Assembly (NCBI GenBank): GCA_964410485.1
Contig: CAYPHJ010000006.1
Coordinates: 1-64,000 of the forward strand
DNA: 64,000 nt
Direction: 5' to 3'
Source: CAYPHJ01 sp964410485
GTDB lineage: Bacteria > Desulfobacterota > Binatia > UBA9968
Every line of letters starts with the position of its first letter. Within the stretch, counting starts at the first letter, position 1. Shown piece after piece: positions 1 through 7,505 of this stretch. The notes beneath the pieces are model-generated. The model saw only the letters and a list, made by a program, of their open reading frames with translations. It did no database searches and had not been told where the DNA came from. Position numbers and translations under genes: made by a program.

Positions 1-92
1 AAAGGTAATTTTCTAAAGGAAAGCAGACGCAAAGTCAACCAAACCAGAGTGCTTGGACCCTTTGTCTGGTTCGACAAATCCCTTTCTCGGTG

Positions 93-126
93 GTCATTCT
101 GAGGAACGCCGTGACGCAGAATGCTG
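93..126. repeat. Single arm of a dispersed CATTCTGAG-type element
   Basis: The segment begins GTCATTCTGAGG and ends GCAGAATGCTG. It resembles one arm of the paired elements at 10109-10214 and 43110-43206. No opposite arm is visible here, so it is probably a degraded copy. No gene is supported in bases 1-287. Confidence 0.45.
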
Positions 127-257
127 TTTTGCGCTCGACTATCGCGTTCTCGCGCTCGGTCCTTCCCTCATGCCTTTAGCGGGAATCCAGCCAGAATCCC
201 TGCCTTGCATCCTTGCAAACTCACGCACCCCGCCTACGAATAGATCAGACAGACCCA

Positions 258-284
258 GGTACGCTTCGCTCAACCCATCCTACA
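258..284. repeat. Short segment resembling a widespread intergenic repeat
   Basis: The minus strand reads TGTAGGATGGGTTGAGCGAA, which I remember as a short repeat scattered through many proteobacterial genomes. There is only one copy in this window, so its repetitive nature rests on memory and not on an alignment. Confidence 0.3.
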
Positions 285-287
285 TTT

Positions 288-560
288 CTATGGCCGGGGC
301 TTCTTTTTTCCGCCGCTAATAAGCGAGAGTTTTGCGCGTTTTCTGCTCTTTTGTTCCTCCAGGAGACACTCCCAGTCGATGACCGTGAGAGAGTCTTCAG
401 CAGGACTCGATTCGCAGTCGTATTGGCGGAGGAATTTGGCAAAGCTGCCGAATCGTTTCTCATAACTCTTGATTCGTTTGTCGATCTCTTTGAGCGAGAG
501 AGTAGAATAGTCCAGCTCCGTTTCACCTTCGGTCCATTTTATGGCCACAATCTTGCTCAT
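288..560 (-). CDS. Small hypothetical protein, possible antitoxin
   Basis: This 90-residue soluble protein has no signal peptide or membrane segment. Its middle part (EIDKRIKSYEKRFGSF, then an acidic stretch ending in IDWECLLEE) has the pattern of small helical antitoxins often encoded beside TumE/DUF6516 toxins: a basic helix with YExRxG, then an acidic D-x-W-x-x-L segment. The C-terminus is lysine-rich. Its ATG overlaps the stop of the upstream gene by four bases, which indicates translational coupling. The family call is by pattern only, so an uncharacterised small protein remains possible. Confidence 0.45.
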   Translation of the reverse strand: MSKIVAIKWTEGETELDYSTLSLKEIDKRIKSYEKRFGSFAKFLRQYDCESSPAEDSLTVIDWECLLEEQKSRKRAKLSLISGGKKKPRP

Positions 561-841
561 CGCGCAATCTCCTGTATCTGGGGCAGAAGCCTTTCGATAA
601 TTCTCCTTAGCTCTTCTTCGCCCTGCTTGGAGTTTTTAAAGGGAGTCGCAAGCTTCAAGTGTAGATGCGGCGAAGCGATTTTCTTACCGCGTTTCACCTG
701 ATGGCTGTCATAGCGGACTTCGTCATAGCCCGCGTCAGTCTTGCGGTAAAAATGGATCTTGTACTCAACAGCCATCCCGGACGCCTTGTCTTTCACGACA
801 ACGTTCAGACATTTCCAACCGTAATCAGGCGGCTCGGGCAT
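557..841 (-). CDS. Small TumE/DUF6516-like protein, possible toxin
   Basis: The protein has 94 residues from the ATG at 841. A longer reading from 937 adds a MERLERLERLE-type leader that is only a translation of the 9-bp repeat at 902-940, so the internal ATG was preferred. The core reads EYKIHFYRK, then VRYDSHQVKRG, then SPHLHLK. This resembles TumE-family toxins, which have an aromatic/basic strand, an R-x-D-x-x-H motif and a PHxH motif, followed by a C-terminal helix. The gene precedes and overlaps a small acidic-patch protein, the usual toxin-first layout of this family. No toxicity or RNA target can be inferred. Confidence 0.45.
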   Translation of the reverse strand: MPEPPDYGWKCLNVVVKDKASGMAVEYKIHFYRKTDAGYDEVRYDSHQVKRGKKIASPHLHLKLATPFKNSKQGEEELRRIIERLLPQIQEIAR

Positions 842-901
842 CGCGCGCGAGTATCGCAAATTCCGGAAACTGCGGCAAGAACATTCGCAGCCAATCGGCT
901 G

Positions 902-940
902 CGGTTCCAGACGTTCAAGCCGTTCCAAACGTTCCAAACG
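902..940. repeat. 9-bp tandem array, CGTTCCAAA type
   Basis: Four degenerate copies of a 9-bp unit of CGTTCCAAA type run through the spacer upstream of the toxin-like gene. Read on the minus strand they extend that gene's frame into a false LER-repeat leader. The rest of 842-1065 holds nothing I recognise. Confidence 0.7.
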
Positions 941-1065
941 TGTGAGGATTAAAACTTGAACGATTGAGAGACAGTCTGCAGCTCGGCGGCGCGGACCTGG
1001 TTAACCCATGTGCAAAAAGGGGGCTGTTTGCGGTTGTCCCCCCCGCGTGCTTTCGTGAATCCAGG

Positions 1066-2232
1066 CTAGAACCGCAATTTGCCTGCGTAGCCTGTCATTT
1101 CGACATAGCCACGGCCGGCAATCGGTTGATCACCCGCAGTTCCGCTGACCTGTACCGCGCCTTCCCAGTAGGTTACCCGGGTGCTTCGCTTCGTGATCAG
1201 CTCTTGATCCGGAAACTCCGGTGCGACGCTCAACTCGATTCGCTTTTCCGGAATGCGAATGTTCCACTTCATTGGATAAGTTGCCCCGCTTTTCGGGCTC
1301 TTCCAACGATCGAGGATTTCAATTTGAAAATCCTCCAGCGTCAAATGCCTTGCGGCGCCATCCGCGCTTACCCATGTTCCGCTGGAATAGGGATCCGCAG
1401 ACCCATCTTCGCGCCGTACGTGATAAAGCATCAGCTCGGTTTGATCGTCTAATTGGATACTAAACCAATCCCAACCGACTTGATCCTCGCGCATTTGATC
1501 GCTGCCGAACTCGTGATCCATCCAGCTCAAACCGGTGACCTTCTCGGTCTTTCCACCGATCTCCAGTTCCCCTTCTGTTTTCATGCGCGTCAGTGAGTAG
1601 TAGTACGAAGCCTTTCCTTCCCCCTCGCCTTTTCGGCTAAAGCCATTATCTCCATGGAGAACCGGCGGCTTTCGCGGGGTTAGTTGAAGAGTCAGATTTG
1701 TTCCCGGGTCGGTGACGCGAATCCGATGATATTTGGCGTCTCCCTCAACTTTCCAATCTTCGTTCCAAACGAGATAACGGTCGGCCGCCGCCCCCGCTCG
1801 GTCATCGTATCCGCGATTTATACGTTCGCGAAAAAAAAATCGTTTTTCGTTCAGATCGGAGAGGGCGAAATGGGCCATGTACAGGTCGGTGAACAACGGC
1901 GGCTTCTTGGCGTCATTTTGTCGATCACGCAGCCCGTAGCGAAAGAACGTGACCTGATAGCCGTAGCGCCTGCCGCTCTCGGCTGTGAGGTGGCCGGTGT
2001 AGTACCACCACTCAATCTTGAAATCTGGGTGCGCGTAATGATCGGCGGGTAAAGAGATCTGCCTACCAGGCACCGCGAGCTGGTAGGTGAAGCCGGAAAA
2101 TATTAAAAAGCCGCAAATCAGTGCCGCGATGCGTACCGCACGCCGTTCACCCTCACCCTGCCCTCTCGTATCGAGGGAGAGGGTCAAACTAAACAGAAGG
2201 AGCCTCAAAAACAATGTTGTATCGAGTCGCAT
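1066..2232 (-). CDS. AttH/CrtC-like lipocalin-fold protein
   Basis: The protein has 388 residues with one N-terminal hydrophobic segment (about residues 34-50), so it is probably anchored or exported. The body starts with the family hallmark IEWWYYTGHL near residue 75 and continues with YGYQVTFFRYG, WMDHEFGSDQM and DWFSIQLDD. These are typical of the AttH/carotenoid 1,2-hydratase-like double lipocalin family. In many bacteria this family sits beside FtsX-type ABC permeases, but none is adjacent here. A carotenoid role is not supported, because no crt genes are nearby. The first 30 residues are read partly from a CCCTCACCC-type repeat. The only ATG is at 2232, so either the repeat now codes for the leader or the true start is a rare codon. 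Confidence 0.75.
   Translation of the reverse strand: MRLDTTLFLRLLLFSLTLSLDTRGQGEGERRAVRIAALICGFLIFSGFTYQLAVPGRQISLPADHYAHPDFKIEWWYYTGHLTAESGRRYGYQVTFFRYGLRDRQNDAKKPPLFTDLYMAHFALSDLNEKRFFFRERINRGYDDRAGAAADRYLVWNEDWKVEGDAKYHRIRVTDPGTNLTLQLTPRKPPVLHGDNGFSRKGEGEGKASYYYSLTRMKTEGELEIGGKTEKVTGLSWMDHEFGSDQMREDQVGWDWFSIQLDDQTELMLYHVRREDGSADPYSSGTWVSADGAARHLTLEDFQIEILDRWKSPKSGATYPMKWNIRIPEKRIELSVAPEFPDQELITKRSTRVTYWEGAVQVSGTAGDQPIAGRGYVEMTGYAGKLRF
2150..2184. repeat. CCCTCACCC/GGGAGAGGG element inside a coding start
   Basis: The copy reads CCCTCACCC, then CCCTCTCG, then the complementary GAGGGAGAGGG. The same layout occurs at 3218-3254, 17998-18031, 18076-18113, 39583-39630 and 39665-39691. This is the only copy lying within a predicted gene; it overlaps codons about 17-28 of the AttH-like protein. 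Confidence 0.65.
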
Positions 2233-2288
2233 CGATCACTACAGAGTCACAAGGGAACCGCGGTGACTGCTCCGCTTAACCCCTGGGT

Positions 2289-2320
2289 CTCCAATACTCC
2301 ATCACTCCAGTACTCCAGAA
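2289..2320. repeat. 8-bp tandem array, CTCCAGTA type
   Basis: Four exact-length 8-bp units follow one another: CTCCAATA, CTCCATCA and two further variants. The same unit in reverse orientation (TGGAGTAG) recurs at 57682-57705 and 51467-51482. The array lies just upstream of the rhodanese gene and makes a false longer frame for it. Confidence 0.7.
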
Positions 2321-2370
2321 CGTCGGCACATGGGCTTTTTTCCGCAGCCAGGTGGTGTTATAGGGACAAT

Positions 2371-3204
2371 ATGGAACAACCATACACGCGCGAAAAGCTC
2401 CTCACAACTCCGGAGGAGTTGCGCAAGAAGCTCAACTCACCAGAGCTCCGTCTCATTGATGCAAGACCCGCGGAACAGTTTGCCCAAGGGCATATTCCCG
2501 GGGCGGTCCATTTCGATCTGTTCGGGTTGAGTCTGGTCGATACGCGGGAGGCGCCGCTTCAGGCCTTTATGCACATGATTCATCATGTGTTGGAACTGCG
2601 TGGCGTGAGCGAGAACAAGGAAGTCATTTTCTATGACGAGACCTCCGGGATGCGCGCGGCGCGAGGTGTATGGTTTCTGGAATACTTCGGCCATCCCAAG
2701 GGGCGTATGCTTGACGGCGGTTTCCGAGCTTGGCTAAACGACGGATGTCCGGTTACCACCGACGTGGTGGCGCCGAAAGCGGCAACGTTTAAGACCAACA
2801 CACGTCGCGAAGTTCTGGCCACGGTGGATGATGTCGTTCAGGCGCTCAATCAACAAGGGACGCACATCCTGGACACGCGCAGCAAAGGTGAGTACCTCGG
2901 CACACACGTGCGCGCCGCGCGTGGTGGCGCCATTCCTGGCGCGGTGCACATCGAGTGGACTGACAACCTCGACCCATCCGGAAGGTTCAAATCCGATGCA
3001 GAACTGAAGGCCATGTACGACAGTGCGGGGATCACAGGCGACAAAGAAGTGATTTCCTATTGCCAGGGCGGTTACCGCGCCGCCCATAGCTATGTCGCGC
3101 TGCGGCTGATCGGCTTTCCTAAAGTCCGGAACTATATCGGCTCCTGGAAAGAGTGGGGTGATCGCACTGACCTGCCGATTGAAAAGCCAGAGGAGAGAAG
3201 GTGA
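2371..3204 (+). CDS. Two-domain rhodanese-family sulfurtransferase
   Basis: This 277-residue cytoplasmic protein has two rhodanese domains. The C-terminal domain carries the active loop CQGGYR, matching the CxxGxR sulfur-acceptor motif of thiosulfate and 3-mercaptopyruvate sulfurtransferases. The N-terminal domain has YDETSGM, where the cysteine is replaced by aspartate, as is normal for the structural half of tandem rhodaneses. HIPGAVHFD and the GAIPGAVHIEW repeat mark the two domain starts. The ATG at 2371 follows a GGGA ribosome-binding site; the longer frame from 2263 reads through the 8-bp array and was rejected. The gene stands alone between minus-strand genes. The sulfur donor cannot be predicted. 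Confidence 0.85.
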   Translation: MEQPYTREKLLTTPEELRKKLNSPELRLIDARPAEQFAQGHIPGAVHFDLFGLSLVDTREAPLQAFMHMIHHVLELRGVSENKEVIFYDETSGMRAARGVWFLEYFGHPKGRMLDGGFRAWLNDGCPVTTDVVAPKAATFKTNTRREVLATVDDVVQALNQQGTHILDTRSKGEYLGTHVRAARGGAIPGAVHIEWTDNLDPSGRFKSDAELKAMYDSAGITGDKEVISYCQGGYRAAHSYVALRLIGFPKVRNYIGSWKEWGDRTDLPIEKPEERR

Positions 3205-3217
3205 GGACGATTCATTT

Positions 3218-3254
3218 GCCCTCACCCTTACCCTCTCCCACAGAGGGCGAGGGA
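3218..3254. repeat. CCCTCACCC/GAGGGCGAGGG element
   Basis: The copy lies between the convergent rhodanese and methyltransferase-like genes. It reads CCCTCACCC, CCCTCTCCC, a short loop, then AGAGGGCGAGGG. The paired arms could act as a bidirectional terminator, although no T-run follows. Confidence 0.6.
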
Positions 3255-3273
3255 ATTAGAGAAAAGTGCTTAT

Positions 3274-4305
3274 TCAGTCAGCTCTGTCAATGATCATGGA
3301 GAGTTCGCCCTGCTCGGCTGAGAAGGAAGCGTCCTCGCTATAGGCCGCGGGGTCTGAAATCTGCCACAGATAAAGTAGATGGGTATCGCCAGTTTTATCG
3401 CGATAGGTTTCCGTGACCTTCGGTGGCCAGTCACCCATGTCGAACGTATACGAGACGACGCGAGACCCCGGCTTTAGTTGATTCATGAGTGCTGGTCGTA
3501 CAGCCAGATTGCCATCCTGGGAAAGATACAGCGTCACAACCGTGGCTCCAGATAAGTCGGCGCTCAGAAAATTCTCTTGACGAATCTCAACCAGGTGCTC
3601 GAGCTCCTCATCGCGTATCCTCTCGCGGGCTAGCTTTACAAGACCAGGATCGATTTCGAAGCCGACGGCTCTGACCCCGTATTTCTTTGCCGCCGCCACC
3701 ACGATTCTGCCGTCACCAGCGCCAAGGTCGTAAACCACATCACCCTCTTTGACACCGGCCAAACCCAGCATGCGCTCCACGACTTCCTGAGGAGTGGGGT
3801 CAAACGGAGCGACCTGACCAGGCGGTCTTACCGGATGCGGTGACACCGCCGTCTCGGCAAAATATGGCCACCGGGTGTGTGGAACGACGCCCGTTCCGAT
3901 AATGCCCGGCACGCCAATGATGACCAGCCCCCGATGTGTATGAACGAAGTGCCTCGGAATAACGCGTGGCCGTAGGGGAGTGATCACAACCGACGGCGGC
4001 ACCCCTCTCGGCCGTACGACGACCACTGCAGGATGATGCTTTCGCGTTAAACCGCGATGCGAGAATCTGGCCCGAGGCACTACGCGGTGGTCTCGCCAGG
4101 CGCGATGAGCTCGATTGCTAGTCTGAAATCTTTGCTGAGCAATGGCTGACCTTTGGCTCAGCCCGACACCAGCCCCCGATGAAAAAGCTTGACTCCCGCT
4201 TGTGAAGCCACGGCTCACCGCTCCACCACGCGTCCCCTGCGCGTACGCGGAGCTTAAATTTGTCACGACTAAAGCCAGCAACAACAAAACCAATCGCTGC
4301 ATCAT
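3274..4305 (-). CDS. Exported protein with a C-terminal SAM-methyltransferase domain
   Basis: The protein has 343 residues. It begins with a clear signal peptide: MMQR, a leucine/valine-rich core, and a likely cut after SSAYA near residue 22. Residues about 25-165 are low-complexity, rich in arginine, histidine, proline and valine, and predicted disordered. From about residue 175 there is a class I methyltransferase fold: VYDLGAGDGRIVVAAAKK is the SAM-binding motif I, GFEIDP the acidic end of strand 2, and TLYLSQDGN a later motif. It resembles small bacterial DOT1/PrmA-like methyltransferases. A secreted methyltransferase is odd, because SAM is a cytoplasmic cofactor. The domain may be non-enzymatic, or the leader may act as a membrane anchor. 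No substrate can be suggested. Confidence 0.75.
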   Translation of the reverse strand: MMQRLVLLLLALVVTNLSSAYAQGTRGGAVSRGFTSGSQAFSSGAGVGLSQRSAIAQQRFQTSNRAHRAWRDHRVVPRARFSHRGLTRKHHPAVVVVRPRGVPPSVVITPLRPRVIPRHFVHTHRGLVIIGVPGIIGTGVVPHTRWPYFAETAVSPHPVRPPGQVAPFDPTPQEVVERMLGLAGVKEGDVVYDLGAGDGRIVVAAAKKYGVRAVGFEIDPGLVKLARERIRDEELEHLVEIRQENFLSADLSGATVVTLYLSQDGNLAVRPALMNQLKPGSRVVSYTFDMGDWPPKVTETYRDKTGDTHLLYLWQISDPAAYSEDASFSAEQGELSMIIDRAD

Positions 4306-4366
4306 TGAGCATCAATCATAGAAAGCAAAGAGCGGGCAAGTCAACCAGGGTCCCTTAATAACCTGC

Positions 4367-5275
4367 CTAATTCGCTGCCCCAAGATACATTGCGTCATCC
4401 CGGCGGATAAAACCGGGAGGATTGCCGTGCCTCGATCTGACCTCGAGCCAATCGCCGTCAGATCCGACGACCGCGACCCTGGTTCCGCGACCGATCTCGG
4501 AAAGCACTGGCGACGATTCCGACGGTCCCGCATGGACCGGTGTGGCGCGCAGCGTTTCATAAGAGCCGGGCTCGGCGGGCCGGCGCGAGACTACTGGTGA
4601 AGACTGAGGAGTTCCTTTAGGTTCGACCGTAGCAGTCGACGGCTGCACAGATGCTGGCTTGGGCTCCACCGGCGGCGGGGCTGGTCTGGCTGCGACTTGT
4701 GGTGGGCTCGCGCGCAATCGTTCAATCTCGCGATTCAGTAATCCAATCCTCGTCTGGCTCGTTGCGAGATCTCGTTGGCTCTCCTCGAATTTGTTTCGCA
4801 ACTCGGCGACCTGGCCCGAGCTTTCGCTAAAATCCTTTCGCGCCTGCTCTAGTTCCGCCTGCAGGAGCCGAATACGCTCATCCTGGACTCGCAACTGCTT
4901 GAATTTTTCCTCAAGTAGCAACTGCGACTCGGTGCGTTCCGTCCGTCCGGCGGCCAGAAACGCGCCGGCAGCAAACATCCCGATCCCGAGCACTAACACA
5001 ATGATCGGTATGACGCCGAGGCGCGATACGCGCGCCTTCTTGCTTTCCCCTGCCGGTTCAGCCGGTTCATCGCGCGTCGCCCATTGCGGCGAAGCGCCCG
5101 TGCTAACGTCCGCTTTGCAGTATGGGCAGGTGACGGCATCCTCGGCAATGCTGTTTGCGCAATTCGGGCAGAGACGCGCAGAGGCGTCAGCCTTCGTCAA
5201 CAAAACACGGCCGTCTTGGCTGCAAAAACTGACGCTCTCCTCGTATTGTGCGCCACACTCCGGACATTGCTTCAT
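4367..5275 (-). CDS. Zinc-ribbon, membrane, coiled-coil and SH3 protein
   Basis: The protein has 302 residues from the ATG at 5275; a longer frame from 5332 has no support. Two zinc-ribbon motifs open the protein: CPECG with a later FCSQDG at residues 4-22, then CPNC and CPYC at about 36-53. The first ribbon seems to lack its fourth cysteine. A transmembrane helix follows at about 85-107 (IPIIVLVLGIGMFAAGAF). A coiled coil runs from about 115 to 205, then a proline-rich linker. A bacterial SH3 domain ends the protein (GTRVAVVGSDGDWLEVRS). The ribbons should be cytoplasmic and the SH3 domain outside, perhaps binding the cell wall. The function is unknown. Confidence 0.75.
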   Translation of the reverse strand: MKQCPECGAQYEESVSFCSQDGRVLLTKADASARLCPNCANSIAEDAVTCPYCKADVSTGASPQWATRDEPAEPAGESKKARVSRLGVIPIIVLVLGIGMFAAGAFLAAGRTERTESQLLLEEKFKQLRVQDERIRLLQAELEQARKDFSESSGQVAELRNKFEESQRDLATSQTRIGLLNREIERLRASPPQVAARPAPPPVEPKPASVQPSTATVEPKGTPQSSPVVSRRPAEPGSYETLRATPVHAGPSESSPVLSEIGRGTRVAVVGSDGDWLEVRSRHGNPPGFIRRDDAMYLGAAN

Positions 5276-5454
5276 GGTGACATTCTGAAACGAAGACCAT
5301 AGGCCGTCAAGAGTGGGCGCACGGACATTCATCCTTCCATTGGACGACCTTTTGCGTCTAATGTTAACGGAAACAAATACAATGAACTTAGCCCTCCTTG
5401 CCCTGTTTTCACCCTTGCGTTATAGAAGTGCCGAGCAAGTTCATTACAACCGAC

Positions 5455-5482
5455 ATTTGAACTTTGAACCTTGAACGTTGAA
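5455..5482. repeat. 7-bp tandem array, xxTTGAA type, one arm
   Basis: Four consecutive 7-bp units of the form NNTTGAA (ATTTGAA, CTTTGAA and so on) end 14 bases before the start codon of the mu-crystallin-family gene. No opposite arm is seen. The unit is the reverse complement of the GTTCAAA family found at several other spacers. Confidence 0.8.
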
Positions 5483-5496
5483 CAAGGATTGTTGCC

Positions 5497-6441
5497 ATGG
5501 CCACGATCATCGGTGAATCCCAAACAAGAAAGCTCATCGGTATGCCGCAGGCGCTCGCGCTCGTGGACAAAATATTTCAGGCGCGGAGCGCCGGAAAGGT
5601 CCGCAGCCTGCCGCGCCGGCGTCTAAAAGCAAGTCAGAAGCAGCTCAACGTCATGGCCGCTTGGCAACAGGAGGGGGACTTGATTTGCCTTAGGTCCTAC
5701 GCGGGCGAGTCGAATACGATCACGCTTTACAATGGTCGCACCGGACGGATTCAAGCGATCATAAACATGGGTTATTTGAGTAGTCTGCGGACCGGCGCAG
5801 CAACAGGCGTAGCGGCAAAATACCTGGCGCCGGAAAACCCCAAAACTCTAGGGGTCATCGGCCCTGGCTGGCAGGCTACGTTCCAAATCGAGGCGGTCAC
5901 CAATGCATGCCCGACAATAGAACGCGTTATAGTGTTCGGCCGGACCCCAAAGAGACGGAAAGAGTTCATCCGGCGGATGAGCAAAGCCATTGAAACCGAC
6001 TGGCAGGAAGTCGCAACAATCGACGAGGTCGAAGCCCGCTCTGATATTCTCGTGGTAGCCACGGACTCCTCCAGTCCCGTGGCCGAAGGAAAGCACTTAA
6101 AAAATGAAGTTCTCGTCGCTTCCATCGGAGCCAATGCCCCGTCCAAACATGAAGTCTCCGGCGATCTCATCCGCGCGATGGACCTGATCGTCACCGACGA
6201 CTTGTCAACGGCCAAAGGTGACAGCGGGGATCTGATTGCCGCGTGTGACTCCGGTCTGATCCGCTGGGAAGATATTGTACCTTTGGAAAAGATTATTGCC
6301 GGTGGTGCACCCAGGCCGCGCCCAAAGAGAATTCTTTTCCAATCCAACGGCATTGCCGACGAAGATCTGGCTGTCGGCCGCTATGTGCTGGAACAAGCGA
6401 AAAGAAGAAAACTGAAATTGAAGACGATCAAAGAAATCTAA
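5497..6441 (+). CDS. Ornithine cyclodeaminase / mu-crystallin family protein
   Basis: The protein has 314 residues, the usual family length. Members are NAD(P)-dependent enzymes that include ornithine cyclodeaminase, alanine dehydrogenase of the mu-crystallin type, ketimine reductases and opine-type enzymes. Diagnostic parts are MGYLSSLRTGAATGVAAKYL (substrate-side motif with Arg-Thr-Gly-Ala), GVIGPGWQA (Rossmann glycine motif), VFGRTP at the cofactor strand, ASIGANAP, and VTDDLSTAKGDSGDL. The gene is monocistronic, with minus-strand genes on both sides. The nearby N-acyl-D-amino-acid deacylase and racemase-fold protein make an amino-acid or imine substrate plausible, but this is inference. 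Confidence 0.85.
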   Translation: MATIIGESQTRKLIGMPQALALVDKIFQARSAGKVRSLPRRRLKASQKQLNVMAAWQQEGDLICLRSYAGESNTITLYNGRTGRIQAIINMGYLSSLRTGAATGVAAKYLAPENPKTLGVIGPGWQATFQIEAVTNACPTIERVIVFGRTPKRRKEFIRRMSKAIETDWQEVATIDEVEARSDILVVATDSSSPVAEGKHLKNEVLVASIGANAPSKHEVSGDLIRAMDLIVTDDLSTAKGDSGDLIAACDSGLIRWEDIVPLEKIIAGGAPRPRPKRILFQSNGIADEDLAVGRYVLEQAKRRKLKLKTIKEI

Positions 6442-6475
6442 TCGAAACTTGTTATTTTAGCTGATTTCTTGGCGC

Positions 6476-6547
6476 CCTTTGCGTCTTTGCGGGAGATTAT
6501 TCCGACTTCTTCGATTGCGCGTCCTGCCGCTTTGCGTTCTTTGCGGT
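6476..6547. repeat. CTTTGCG short repeats between convergent genes
   Basis: Two pairs of CTTTGCG-containing units (CTTTGCGTCTTTGCGGG near 6476 and a second pair near 6530) fill the 126-base spacer between convergent genes. A reverse-complement fragment, CGCCAAAGACGCCAAG, appears near 46955. No T-tract terminator is evident. Confidence 0.5.
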
Positions 6548-6567
6548 AGGGTGTCTTCTCTCCCTTT

Positions 6568-7359
6568 TTAACGCGCGGGGGCGGGTTGGTTTTGCCGGAG
6601 CGCCTGCGTCACGTCATGCCGCAGCAACTCCCAAAGCTGTTCCATGCAGCGGGAAAAATCCGGTTCGCGCATGCTTTTAAAAGTCCGCGGCCGCCGGATA
6701 TTCACTGTGAGGACGGTCCTTACGAGACCGGGAGCGGCGGTCATCACCGCGATGCGATCGCAAAGCATCACCGCCTCTTCGAGATTGTGGGTCACGAGAA
6801 TCACGGTTTTCTTGTCGCGCTCCCATATGCGCAGCAACTCCTCGCGCATGAGCAAGCGTGTTTGCGCGTCGAGATTAGCAAACGGCTCATCCATGAGGAT
6901 CACTTCCGGATCGTTAGCCAGCGCGCGCGCAATGGCGACCTTCTGCTTCATGCCGCCGGAAAGCTCCGCCGGCCGCGCTCCTCTGAAATCGAGCAAGCGC
7001 ACCATTTCCAGGAAATAGTGGCTGAGACGCTTGAGCGCGGAAGGCTGCTCCTGGCGAAATTCCGCGCCCAGAGGCACGTTTTCCTCCACAGTGCGCCACG
7101 GCATCAGAGCCGCGTCCTGAAATACCATAGAGACTATCGACTTTGTTCTCTTCTCACCGATAAATTCGACGGAGCCCTGCGACGGCGCTTCCAGTCCCGC
7201 CATGATGTGCAGCAGCGTGGTCTTGCCGCAGCCGGTGGGTCCGATAATACCGAAGAACTCGCGATCGCGGACATCCAGACTGACCCCGCCAAGGGCCTTG
7301 ATGTCCCGTTGTGCGCTCGTGAAGACCTTCGTCACGCCATGGACGACAACCCGCATCAT
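6568..7359 (-). CDS. ABC transporter ATP-binding protein, nitrate/sulfonate/taurine type
   Basis: The protein has 263 residues. Walker A is GPTGCGKTT near residue 40, the signature is LSGGMKQKVAIARAL near 140, and Walker B is VILMDEPFANLD. The family matches SsuB/TauB/NrtD-like ATPases, which energise uptake of sulfonates, nitrate, bicarbonate or pyrimidine precursors with a TauA-like binding protein and a TauC-like permease. Neither partner is encoded beside it or elsewhere in this window. A GGAG site lies directly upstream of tandem ATG codons. The next gene upstream on the same strand is the racemase-fold protein, separated by a long heptad array. The substrate is unknown. Confidence 0.85.
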   Translation of the reverse strand: MMRVVVHGVTKVFTSAQRDIKALGGVSLDVRDREFFGIIGPTGCGKTTLLHIMAGLEAPSQGSVEFIGEKRTKSIVSMVFQDAALMPWRTVEENVPLGAEFRQEQPSALKRLSHYFLEMVRLLDFRGARPAELSGGMKQKVAIARALANDPEVILMDEPFANLDAQTRLLMREELLRIWERDKKTVILVTHNLEEAVMLCDRIAVMTAAPGLVRTVLTVNIRRPRTFKSMREPDFSRCMEQLWELLRHDVTQALRQNQPAPAR

Positions 7360-7437
7360 CTCTCCTGACTGATGAGCCGATGCCGGCGCGCTTGCATTTT
7401 TTGCATGACCTGTCCTTATCGGTATCCAATACTCTTT

Positions 7438-7497
7438 GGTTCAAAAGTTCCAAAGTTCCAACGTTCAATTGAACATTTGAACCTTTGAACCTTGAAC
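7438..7497. repeat. GTTCAAA/TTTGAAC heptad array in two opposed arms
   Basis: Left arm units of GTTCAAA/GTTCCAA type (about 7438-7468) are followed at once by right arm units of TTTGAAC/CCTTGAA type (7469-7497). The junction is the perfect palindrome GTTCAATTGAAC at 7463-7474. The whole can fold into a hairpin with a stem of roughly 28 bp and almost no loop. It fills the spacer between the ABC ATPase and the racemase-fold gene. Confidence 0.8.
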
Positions 7498-7505
7498 GAC
7501 AAGCT

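Noticed and set aside
1066..2232. Carotenoid biosynthesis gene crtC
   Set aside because: The lipocalin-like family is shared, but no other carotenoid gene is nearby and AttH-like members outside pigment clusters are common.
7438..7497. CRISPR-like array
   Set aside because: Units are 7 bp without unique spacers, arms are inverted instead of direct, and no cas genes exist in the window.
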